From Chloropicon primus (Eukaryota > Chlorophyta > Chloropicophyceae > Chloropicales > Chloropicaceae), in assembly GCA_023205875.1 (NCBI GenBank), contig CP060759.1:783501-847500 (forward strand): a DNA stretch of 64,000 nucleotides, written 5' to 3'. The position numbers and the translations under genes were made by a program. Positions 38,513 to 46,058 of the stretch are shown here, one piece after another. Positions within the stretch are counted from its first letter, which is position 1; each line of letters opens with the position of its first letter. Under the pieces are notes generated by a model. The model was not told the DNA's origin, did no database searches, and saw only the letters and a list, made by a program, of their open reading frames with translations.

Positions 38513-39285
38513 CCTATCCTCACTCTCTCTCTCTCTCCGCTTTTCCCCTCAACGACCACAAGTTGCATTTAGCACTGGAGACAAGTGGATAAGGCTGCGT
38601 TTTGGATGTAAATAAAGGTGACACTGAAAAAACGAACTTCTCTTCCTATGAGCTTGGCTGGCTGGCTTGTAACGCTGCAAGGGTGATGATGATGAGAAGG
38701 ACCACAGGGTGACGTTGTTTGTATCTACAGCTTGCTTATATCTAGTCTCCTATGGCTTGTTTTGCTCTCCGCTACAATAATCTCCCACCTTACTCTTCCT
38801 GCTTGACCTTGACAATGGAAGGCCGTCTTGCTTCGTGTTCTCTTCGACGAGCGACGAGGAGCAGCTTTGCAGAGCCCGACCTCTTCGAGGTACTCTCTCT
38901 TCACAATATATTGTTCCTTGTCGCTCAGCTTAAGAGATGCGTCCGGGATCCTAAAAACCTAAAAACCAGGATCCAAGGAAGGACCAGTGAGTCAGCTTTC
39001 GATGGACCAAGACATGAATGCCGCTTTCTTTGTAACGTATGAGGTCTCGTGATGACGATGAGAAGAAGAAAAGGCAAATAATGGCACAGAGCTGAAGAGG
39101 GGGATGACGTTTTTACCTACGGTCTGCTTATCCAGTCTCTGGGCAGTCACAGAGACCACAGGGTAACATTTACAATCTACAGTTTGACCTCCCTTCTTTC
39201 TGTCTGGTCTGGTCTCAAAAGGCCTTGGCGCGTCTTTTTTGAATATCAATACGTTATGGACTACACACTTCATCCCTTTTATTAG
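38513..39285. repeat. AT-richer intergenic region with two diverged repeat copies
   Basis: No protein gene supported between S10 and ACL5. Visibly less GC-rich than surrounding coding DNA. Two related segments of about 95 and 110-155 nt occur on the plus strand: copy A at about 38668-38750, copy B at about 39030-39185. Shared blocks in order: GTAACG, TGATGAYGATGAGAAG, TGACGTT, TAC, TGCTTAT, AGTCTC; copy B has an insert of about 40 nt, and a third partial segment (ACCACAGGGT...ATCTACAG) follows at 39156-39182. A GGATCCT/AGGATCC hairpin with a 15-nt loop is at 38946-38974. Possible ncRNA or UTR repeat. Confidence 0.55.
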
Positions 39286-40675
39286 TCAAAAGTTGACTTG
39301 CTTGACCCCCTTTCCGTGGATGAACTTTGGGCTCGCGATGGTCAAAATATGTTGCTCCCCCTCCAGGGACCCCCTCACGATCTTGTTCAGGGAGGTGACG
39401 CCGGTCCAGGCCACGCCGTCCATGAATTGCAGGGCGCCGCTTCCGCCGGAGAGCCTGTCCTGGATTCGCCTGTCGATCTCGTCCACCGGCAGGGGCGCCT
39501 GGGCCTCTCCGTCCTTGAAGGCCATGTTCCAGCCCCAGCAGTCTGCGAAGGAGGGGATGTGCTGGAGGTACGGGATCACCTTGGGGAAAACGCTCGCGAG
39601 CGTCCTGTTGATAGGGGTGAACACCTCAGTGTGTGCGAGCACGCCCGCAGGCCCGCTCTGCGTGACAAAGATTCCACCAGGAGCAAGCTTGGCCTTCACA
39701 ATGTTCTCGTAAAACTCTTGGGTGTAGAGCTGGTAGCAAGGTCCCCCGAACACGGGGTCCGCCAAGTCCCCGATGATGACGTCGAACTCGCCGTCCTCTT
39801 GGCTGCGGCAGCGGGGGTCGGGCAAGAAGAAAGAGGAGGAGTCAGCGCGAGGAACCCTGGTTCGCGATCCGAGGAGAAGACGAAGAGGACGACGACGACG
39901 GTGATGGTGAGGACAGCTCCCGTTTCCGTCCCCGGCGGCGGGGGGAGGGGGAACAAGGAGAGACAGGAGGAGCAACGGCTACTACTCACTCTTCTAGCTG
40001 CGCCTTGGCGTCGTCAATAATGAGCTCCAGCCTAGGGTCCTTGAATGTGTCCTTGTTGTCCTCTAGATGCTTCTCGCAAAAATCGCAAACGACCTTGTCG
40101 ATGTCGACCATGACTAACTTCTCCACAGACTTGTGCTTCAGCACCTCCCTCGCAGTGGATCCCTCGCCACCTCCGCAGATGAAGACCTTCTTCGGGTTTG
40201 GGTGGTGGAGCATCGCGGGGTGCACCAGGCACTCGTGGTAAACCCTCTCGTCCGCCCCGGCGCTCTGCAACTTTCCGTCCAGGAGCAAAACCTGAGGAAC
40301 GAGAGGAGCAGAGAAGAGCAGAGTGGGATGATGGAGAGTTAGTGCCAAAGCCGCACACGGTCGCACACCTTCCGGACTTCCAGATCCCCCTTACCTTGCC
40401 GAAAGGCCCGGTCTCGAGCAGCTCCACATCCTGGAAGTCGCTGACTTCCGCGTGGAGGATCGACTTGACGCTGTAGAGCCACCTCAGGTCATCCTGTATC
40501 TCTTCCTCGAGCTGCGAAAAAGGTCGAAGCAGTCCACAAATTGGACGAAAGAAAGAAAGAAACCACCGCGCAAGCAATCCGTCAGTCGCGGTCTTCCGCG
40601 TGACCAACACAACCGCCGTCCACCTACCCAGAGCCTCTTTGCTCCCATGAGCTTCGCGCCGTTCTCGTCCGCCAT
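39286..40675 (-). CDS. ACL5: Thermospermine synthase (ACL5-type aminopropyltransferase)
   Basis: 327 aa from four exons: 40675-40628, 40511-40395, 40291-39990, 39802-39286. Introns are 115, 103 and 187 nt with donors GTAGGT, GTAAGG, GTGAGT and CAG acceptors; phases agree. Start MADENGAKLMGAKRLW. Motifs: LLLDGKLQSAGADERVYHE, ICGGGEGSTAREVL (decarboxylated SAM site), IIGDLADPVFGGPCYQLY (catalytic Asp), and HGKGV near the C-terminus. GGPCYQLY and the start SWF/LWLEEEI-DDL place it with ACL5 (thermospermine synthase) rather than spermidine synthase. It adds an aminopropyl group to spermidine. Intron-richest gene in the window. Confidence 0.88.
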
Positions 40676-40817
40676 CTCTCGGCCGCCGCCTGTATCTGCA
40701 AATACCATGGGAGAAGCGCTCCGCAGGTTTTTTTCTCTTTGGTGGGGAGGTGGCTGGAGAAGGATGGGATGATGGTGCTCTCCAGTTTCTCTAATGAATG
40801 AATGGCAATCGTTTTGT

Positions 40818-42932
40818 TTACACTTTGGGGGGGTTAAGGCCCATTAGCTTGTAGAAGAAGACTGTTATGTACAAGCAGACCAAGATGCAAGCAAGGCACA
40901 CCGGTCCAATTCTGTCGTCGAACTTGGTCGCGAGCCTTGCCTCCCTCTTTTGGATTTGCCTCGCCCTCCACAGGTAGAGGTAGCAGGCGTACGCGGCCAT
41001 GGCGATCGCGAGGGGCAGGGTGGCCAGGCCAATCACGTGGGCGTCCACGTCATCTGGGCCCGCCTGCCCGAGCATCGCTGAGGACACTCCCCCAAGTATG
41101 ATGCTCATGTGCGTCCACCTCAGGAAGGTGCGCTCGTTGGCAAAGCTGGTCTTCGGCTCGATGCGCATGGGAACCATTCTCGGCAGCTCCCTCCTCTTGA
41201 ACCTCGTGAAAGTCTTCTTCTTGCCAGGCGAATCCTTGGGCTGGTCCTCCTCCAAGATGTCCGTCTTGGAGTGCTCGCCCAGCAACGGGTGCAGCAGCTC
41301 GCTGCCCTCGCTATCATTCTGCGTCGTCTTCCCCCTGGACCAAAAGCTGCCTTTGGCGTCCTTGGCCATCCTGCGCTTGCTCAAGCTCGACTTCACGCTA
41401 TCGTCGCTCGTGACGATGGAGCTCGCCAAAATGGACTCCCTGATGCTCTCGTCGTCGATCCAGTACGGAACGGCCTGGACTTGGTCCGGCAAGAGGACGG
41501 CGCACCCGTGGATGAATTTGCTGAACTTGTGAACCTCGTGCAAGAGCCCGCTCTCGATGAGCTGGGTCACCCAAAGGGGGGCATCCTGGCCCTCCTCCAA
41601 GCTCAGCTTCACCTCGAGGACGGCGTGGGGGAACTTTGTGATCTCAGTCCTGGGCACGGGCAGCGTTGGATCCCTGAACCACCTGCCTGCTTCCATGCAA
41701 GAGTCACCGTGCTCCGGGTTTTCCCTGATCATGCACAAGTTCGTGTCCAAGGACACCCTCACGGTCGCGTCAAACGGTATCTGGAAAGCGACTCGCATGT
41801 ACTGCGTTCTCATGAGGGGGTGGAGCTGCTTCACGTCCACGACCTTTTGGACCTCCTCGAACAGCCCCTTGAACTTCTCGATCTCCTCTTCGGTCTTTCC
41901 TTTGGCCCGGAGAGCCTCGATGGCCTCCTTCACCTTGTACTCCCCCTTCAGGAAAGGTATCACGATTTCAGGCGGCAGGGTGAACCGCTCCTTCACGGAG
42001 ATTTCCCCCTTCCAGGACTCCTTGTGGGTCTTCCTCTCAATGAACGCGAGCTCGGGTTCTCCGAGGCCGTACCACCTTATTCGAAGAGCGATGGCTTGGG
42101 GCCTCTTCTCGAGCCGCCCGTGGTACAACTCCAGCTGGGAGTTGTCGAAGTAAGCCGAGTTGGTCAGCTGCGAGTCCCCCGAGAGGAGGTCCTGCCTCAC
42201 CTGGAAGACCGGCAGGTGCTGAAGAATCAGGTGCTTCACCTTGGACACGTCCTCCGTCTTCACCCAATACTTCCTGGTGCTCCTCACAAAGTCCTTGAGC
42301 TCCAAGTCCTGGGACTCCGGGACGACGTCGTCCCTCAGCTTGGAGTAGATTCGACTGAGCGTCACGAAGACCGCAGAGTAGTCTCCCTGGATCCACGGGG
42401 TCTGGTGGAGCCTCGCCATGTAGAACTGCCGCGCCGGGGTGGACGGCAGGTTCTTGTCGTGCTTCTTGAGAATCTTGTAGAACCCCGTGTAGTTTATGTT
42501 GATGTACTTCTCAAGGTCGAGGAAGGTATCCCCTATCTCCTTGGCCCGAACGTCCATGGCCTGGAGGCCCGTGCTGGGAGCGCCAGGAGACTTGTTGCGG
42601 ACGGCCACGTCAACCTCTCGCTCCAGCCTCTCCAGAAGCGCCTTGGACTGCTTGACCTGCATCGCGGTGAAGCTACCTATCTTCTCCACGTTCTTGTCGA
42701 TCTCCTTGAAAAAGTCCTCCTGGGTCACGTCCTTGGTCCCCAACTTCCCCGCGAAATTCGACGGCAGACCCTGCACCGTCAGGGAAGTCGTGTAGTGGCT
42801 GATGTCCCTCTGCGGCATCTGCAGCTCGGTCTTCGTCAGAGCCTTCACGATGGCCTTGAGCTTATCGTATTCGATGTAGTGCTCCTCCCACCCGGGCCGC
42901 ATATTCTGGGCCAAGTATTTGCCGAACTTCAT
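40818..42932 (-). CDS. VTC4: VTC4-type polyphosphate polymerase (SPX-VTC-DUF202)
   Basis: 704 aa, uninterrupted. Residues 1-165 are an SPX domain (MKFGKYLAQNMRPGW, EKYININYTGFYKILKKHDK) that senses inositol pyrophosphates. Residues about 230-520 are the VTC catalytic tunnel domain with basic strand motifs ALRIRWYGLGEPE, IERKTHKESWKGE and SVKERF, and metal-binding Glu in LEVKLSLEEG. The C-terminal DUF202 domain (RIEPKTSFANERTFLRW) has three membrane segments. VTC complexes make polyphosphate from ATP at the vacuolar/acidocalcisome membrane. Length and order match yeast Vtc4 and Chlamydomonas VTC. Divergent from VTC1, with which it shares a promoter-region inverted repeat. Confidence 0.95.
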   Translation of the reverse strand: MKFGKYLAQNMRPGWEEHYIEYDKLKAIVKALTKTELQMPQRDISHYTTSLTVQGLPSNFAGKLGTKDVTQEDFFKEIDKNVEKIGSFTAMQVKQSKALLERLEREVDVAVRNKSPGAPSTGLQAMDVRAKEIGDTFLDLEKYININYTGFYKILKKHDKNLPSTPARQFYMARLHQTPWIQGDYSAVFVTLSRIYSKLRDDVVPESQDLELKDFVRSTRKYWVKTEDVSKVKHLILQHLPVFQVRQDLLSGDSQLTNSAYFDNSQLELYHGRLEKRPQAIALRIRWYGLGEPELAFIERKTHKESWKGEISVKERFTLPPEIVIPFLKGEYKVKEAIEALRAKGKTEEEIEKFKGLFEEVQKVVDVKQLHPLMRTQYMRVAFQIPFDATVRVSLDTNLCMIRENPEHGDSCMEAGRWFRDPTLPVPRTEITKFPHAVLEVKLSLEEGQDAPLWVTQLIESGLLHEVHKFSKFIHGCAVLLPDQVQAVPYWIDDESIRESILASSIVTSDDSVKSSLSKRRMAKDAKGSFWSRGKTTQNDSEGSELLHPLLGEHSKTDILEEDQPKDSPGKKKTFTRFKRRELPRMVPMRIEPKTSFANERTFLRWTHMSIILGGVSSAMLGQAGPDDVDAHVIGLATLPLAIAMAAYACYLYLWRARQIQKREARLATKFDDRIGPVCLACILVCLYITVFFYKLMGLNPPKV

Positions 42933-43075
42933 GGTGGCGCTGCTACGGATACCAGTCTAAGTCTAAAGAGCAAGAAAATGCGAGCGACGGACCGAATGCC
43001 CCTAAAACTCGTGCCCCTCCCCGTGTTACCCCACAAGCTCCTGCCCAGCACCCTCGTCGCTTGGGTCTCCTCGCC

Positions 43076-43196
43076 AGCCCCTCGAGGCTCCAAACCAGTC
43101 AAGCGACGGACCAAACGAAAGGTCTTGAGACGCACTTTCGCTTTGGCGACTCCCGCGACGCCCCGGTCTCCCTTCCCCGTGCACAAAACCCTCGCC
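43076..43196 (-). repeat. Inverted repeat, left arm (VTC4 side)
   Basis: 121 nt, about 97 percent identical to the reverse complement of 43515-43636 (3 substitutions and one 1-nt indel by hand). In the VTC4 sense it begins GGCGAGGGTTTTGTGCACGG and ends GGAGCCTCGAGGGGCT, then continues 143 nt to the VTC4 ATG. Each copy lies upstream of one gene in the same orientation relative to that gene. Confidence 0.9.
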
Positions 43197-43514
43197 ACGA
43201 CGATTGTCTCCGCCGGCGCCCTCGCCAGCTCACCTTGTGGTTCTGTTCGGACGAATTTTTCCACAGGAGTTGACAGTGGCGTCGACCTAAACCGACCAAG
43301 GCAAGTGCGCCGCGGTAGCGACGACGAGGGCGACGAGAGGAGGTAGGCCAGGTCGATCCGTCCGTCCGAGCTCTTGAACCTCGCCTCGCTCGAAAGAATT
43401 TGGGGTCAGAGGATTGGAGAGAGAGGGAGAGAGAGAGACTGACACAAACGTTTTGTTTTGTTTTGTTTTTGGTGGGTGTTCTTTTGATACTTTGATACTC
43501 ATGTTCACTTGACA

Positions 43515-43636
43515 GGCGAGGGTTTTGTGCACGGGGAAGGGAGACCGGGGCGTCGCGGGAGTCGCCAACGCGGAAGGTGCGTCTCAAGACCTTTCGTTTG
43601 GTCCGTCGCTCGACTGGTTTGGAGCCTCGAGGGGCT
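43515..43636 (+). repeat. Inverted repeat, right arm (VTC1 side)
   Basis: 122 nt, partner of 43076-43196, with a 318-nt spacer between the arms. It ends 84 nt before the VTC1 ATG. The spacer holds a (GA)n run at about 43415-43438 and a TTTTG run at about 43459-43482. A CTTGACAG directly before the arm resembles a 3' splice site on this side only. Confidence 0.9.
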
Positions 43637-43720
43637 TGGGAAAGCGTTTTTGGAGGGGCTGGCGAGGAGCGGTGTCCAGAGAGAGAGAGAGGCGAGGCAG
43701 CTGGAGAGGAGAGGGAGAAG

Positions 43721-44077
43721 ATGGGGAGGGTGGAGCCGAAGACGTTCTTCGCGAACGAGAGGACGTTCCTGTCCTGGCTGAACATGAGCGTGACACTGGG
43801 GACAGTCGCTTCAGCCTTGCTGGGGTACTCCAACAAGTTCGGGACCGAGGGCCAAGGAGCACTCACGACCAGCGTGGTTGGGCTCATTCTGCTGCCCATC
43901 GCCGTTGCCATGGTGAGCTACGCCACCTGGAACTTTCACAGGAGGGTTGGAATCATCAGACGCTTCGAGGACGGGCCTTTCGACGACGTCAAGATGCCCA
44001 TCACTCTCGCTGTCATCCTTATTGTGGCGCTGTGGGTTATTTTTTTGACGAGCCTCGTGGGGTATTTAAAGAATTGA
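43721..44077 (+). CDS. VTC1: VTC1-type DUF202 membrane subunit
   Basis: 118 aa from ATG 43721 after a GA-rich leader. RVEPKTFFANERTFLSW opens the DUF202 domain, followed by three membrane helices and a basic loop (FHRRVGIIRRFED). Yeast Vtc1 is a small core subunit of the vacuolar polyphosphate complex that supports Vtc4 activity and polymer translocation. The sequence is clearly related to the DUF202 tail of the neighbouring VTC4 but not identical, so it is a separate subunit, not a recent copy. Uninterrupted frame. Confidence 0.9.
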   Translation: MGRVEPKTFFANERTFLSWLNMSVTLGTVASALLGYSNKFGTEGQGALTTSVVGLILLPIAVAMVSYATWNFHRRVGIIRRFEDGPFDDVKMPITLAVILIVALWVIFLTSLVGYLKN

Positions 44078-44406
44078 TCGAGGGTTGGTTGCTACCCCTT
44101 GCTTCTTGTACCACAAAACAATTCGAAACACCAAAACCATAAAATAAGCACCTCCTCTCCTCCCCTCGTTGGCCTGGCCTCTCCCTCTCCTCGACACTAC
44201 CTTGCACAGGGAGGAAAAGGAAGAGGGTGGCAAGTCGCGAGCAAGACTTTCCCACGCCTTCTCACCGACCCCAACCCCTTCCACGCACGCCACGCCATCG
44301 CAAGCAATCGTCCCCCCCCAAGGTCCTTTCATCATCCCTTGGCGATTGGACGGCCAAGGAGCATCATCGGATTACGGGTGGCTGCTAACGCCAAGGGGAG
44401 GAGGCG
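44078..44406. promoter_or_regulatory. Spacer between VTC1 and SQD2
   Basis: 329 nt, no gene supported. Pyrimidine- and Pro-codon-rich frames only. Holds the VTC1 3' UTR and the SQD2 promoter. No copy of the VTC4/VTC1 inverted-repeat arm is present here. Confidence 0.4.
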
Positions 44407-45966
44407 ATGAGGGGAGGGGAGATGATGAGGGGAGTGGGAAGGGAGAGGGGGCTTGGGGGCGTGGCGTGGGGAACGTCCGGAGCGACGTCCTCGCGGGTCT
44501 GTCGGAGCTTGACGACGAGGAGGAGGTGCGGGAGGACGCACAGCAGGAGCAACGTGGGTCGAGTCGGTGGCCAGCGTGTCACTTTGGCTGCTTCGATGGA
44601 GAGGCTGGAGGGCGAGGTTCCCGCGGAGTCGACCGCTCCTCGGTTCGAGGAGGAGGGGGAGAAGGCTCCGAAGAAGGTCGCTATCCTGGTCGAGCCTTCC
44701 CCCTTCACCTACGTGTGCGGGTACCAGAACAGGTTCCGCAACCTCATCCGGTGCCTCAAGGAGGCGGGAACGGAGGTCCTCGTCGTGACTCCTGGGAGGC
44801 TGGTCACGGAGGTCGACTCGGAGAGGAAGGAGCCCCTCGAATACCACGGGGCCAAAGTGGTGGAGACCCTCGGCTTCGAGCTCCCGTGGTACGAGAAGCT
44901 CCACATGAGCTTCGCCTTGAGCCCCAAGGTGTTGAAGGAAATCAAGACCTTCCAGCCGGACGTCATCCACTGCAGCAGCCCCGGCTTCATGGTGTGGGCG
45001 TCCATCCTGTACTCCAAGATGCTGAAAATCCCCCTGCTTCTGTCCTACCACACTCACATCCCAAAGTACGTGAGCAACTACGGCATGAGCTTCCTGTACA
45101 AGTTCTCCTGGGCCCTCATCCGGTGCTGGCACAGCCTGGCGGACATGACCTTGGTCACCTCCAACGTCATCCTGAACGAGTTCAAGCAGCAGAATGTAGC
45201 TGCTCACGAGAAGATGAGCGTGTGGCGCAAGGCCGTGGACACGGAGATCTTTAACCCCAAGCACAGGTGCGAGGAGACCAGAACGAAGCTGTGCGGAGGC
45301 AACCCCAAAGGCAAGGTCTTGATGTACGTCGGGAGACTCGGCAGCGAAAAGAACCTGGAGCTCATCAAACCGATCCTCGAGAACGTCAGGGAGAAGCACC
45401 CCGACACCCACCTCGTCTTTGTCGGCGACGGACCAGTGAAAGAGGAGCTGAAGGAGCTTTTCAAGGGCACGCCCACCACCTTTACGGGGCTGCTGCGCGG
45501 CGAGGAGCTGTCCAGGGTGTACGCGTCCGCAGACATCTTCGTGATGCCCTCAGAGAGCGAGACCCTTGGCTTCGTCGTGCTGGAGGCGATGGCGAGCTCT
45601 GTCCCCGTGGTGGCGGCGCAAGCCGGAGGGGTCCCTGACATCATCGGGACTTGCGGAAAGTATGGCTTGCTGTTCGAGCCCGGCAACGCAGAAATGGCTA
45701 GCGAGTACGTTGACAACCTTCTGGCGTCTTCTGAGGCGCGAGAGGAGCTGGGAAAGATGGGAAGGAGCAAAGTCTCGCAGTGGGATTGGACTGCGAGCAC
45801 TTTGCATGTCTTGAACGACCAGTACGTCTCGTGCATCAAGAACTTCCAACAGAAGGCACTGGCCTGGGTTTCCTTTCTGATGGCAGTCAAGAGGATGCTG
45901 TGGGATCTGTTTTTGAGCTCGGACGAGAAGGGGGACAACTCGAGTGCGAATGCGGCCGCAGCCTAG
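44407..45966 (+). CDS. SQD2: SQD2 sulfoquinovosyltransferase (sulfolipid synthase)
   Basis: 519 aa, start ATG 44407. A basic transit peptide of about 75 residues leads into a GT4 GT-B enzyme: VAILVEPSPFTYVCGYQNRF, HCSSPGFMVWA, LLLSYHTHIPKYV, then GRLGSEKNLELIKPI and the EX7E-type motif SESETLGFVVLEA. This is the SQD2 pattern for transfer of sulfoquinovose from UDP-sulfoquinovose to diacylglycerol at the plastid envelope, giving SQDG. SQDG replaces phosphatidylglycerol when phosphate is scarce, which fits the adjacent VTC genes. A short hydrophobic C-terminal segment (ALAWVSFLMAVKR) is extra. Convergent with the P5A ATPase gene, 92 nt. Confidence 0.93.
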   Translation: MRGGEMMRGVGRERGLGGVAWGTSGATSSRVCRSLTTRRRCGRTHSRSNVGRVGGQRVTLAASMERLEGEVPAESTAPRFEEEGEKAPKKVAILVEPSPFTYVCGYQNRFRNLIRCLKEAGTEVLVVTPGRLVTEVDSERKEPLEYHGAKVVETLGFELPWYEKLHMSFALSPKVLKEIKTFQPDVIHCSSPGFMVWASILYSKMLKIPLLLSYHTHIPKYVSNYGMSFLYKFSWALIRCWHSLADMTLVTSNVILNEFKQQNVAAHEKMSVWRKAVDTEIFNPKHRCEETRTKLCGGNPKGKVLMYVGRLGSEKNLELIKPILENVREKHPDTHLVFVGDGPVKEELKELFKGTPTTFTGLLRGEELSRVYASADIFVMPSESETLGFVVLEAMASSVPVVAAQAGGVPDIIGTCGKYGLLFEPGNAEMASEYVDNLLASSEAREELGKMGRSKVSQWDWTASTLHVLNDQYVSCIKNFQQKALAWVSFLMAVKRMLWDLFLSSDEKGDNSSANAAAA

Positions 45967-46058
45967 TGGAATACAAGTTTTTTTTTAGATGAATAACAAA
46001 ACGATAAGCCCCATTTTTACACAAGAAAGAACTACCAAGAACTTTTTCCCAAGTTTGT

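Noticed and set aside
39045-39095. Firm call of a C/D-box snoRNA
   Set aside because: Box C-like and D-like motifs are present, but no convincing terminal stem or guide could be shown by eye.
42899-42906. GCATATTC as a PHR1-binding site for VTC4
   Set aside because: Fits GNATATNC but lies inside the VTC4 coding sequence; similar octamers occur by chance elsewhere (for example in the DUF1997 and PAP2 coding regions).
41109-43346. 745-codon plus frame opposite VTC4
   Set aside because: Antisense shadow of the SPX-VTC-DUF202 gene; Leu/Arg/His-biased.
43076-43636. VTC inverted repeat read as a transposon
   Set aside because: No transposase, no target-site duplication noticed and no other copy seen in the window; kept as a duplicated upstream module with a foldback element as the alternative.
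43721-44077. VTC1 as a broken duplicate of the VTC4 tail
   Set aside because: Intact frame with its own start and clear sequence differences; small DUF202 subunits are normal partners of VTC4.
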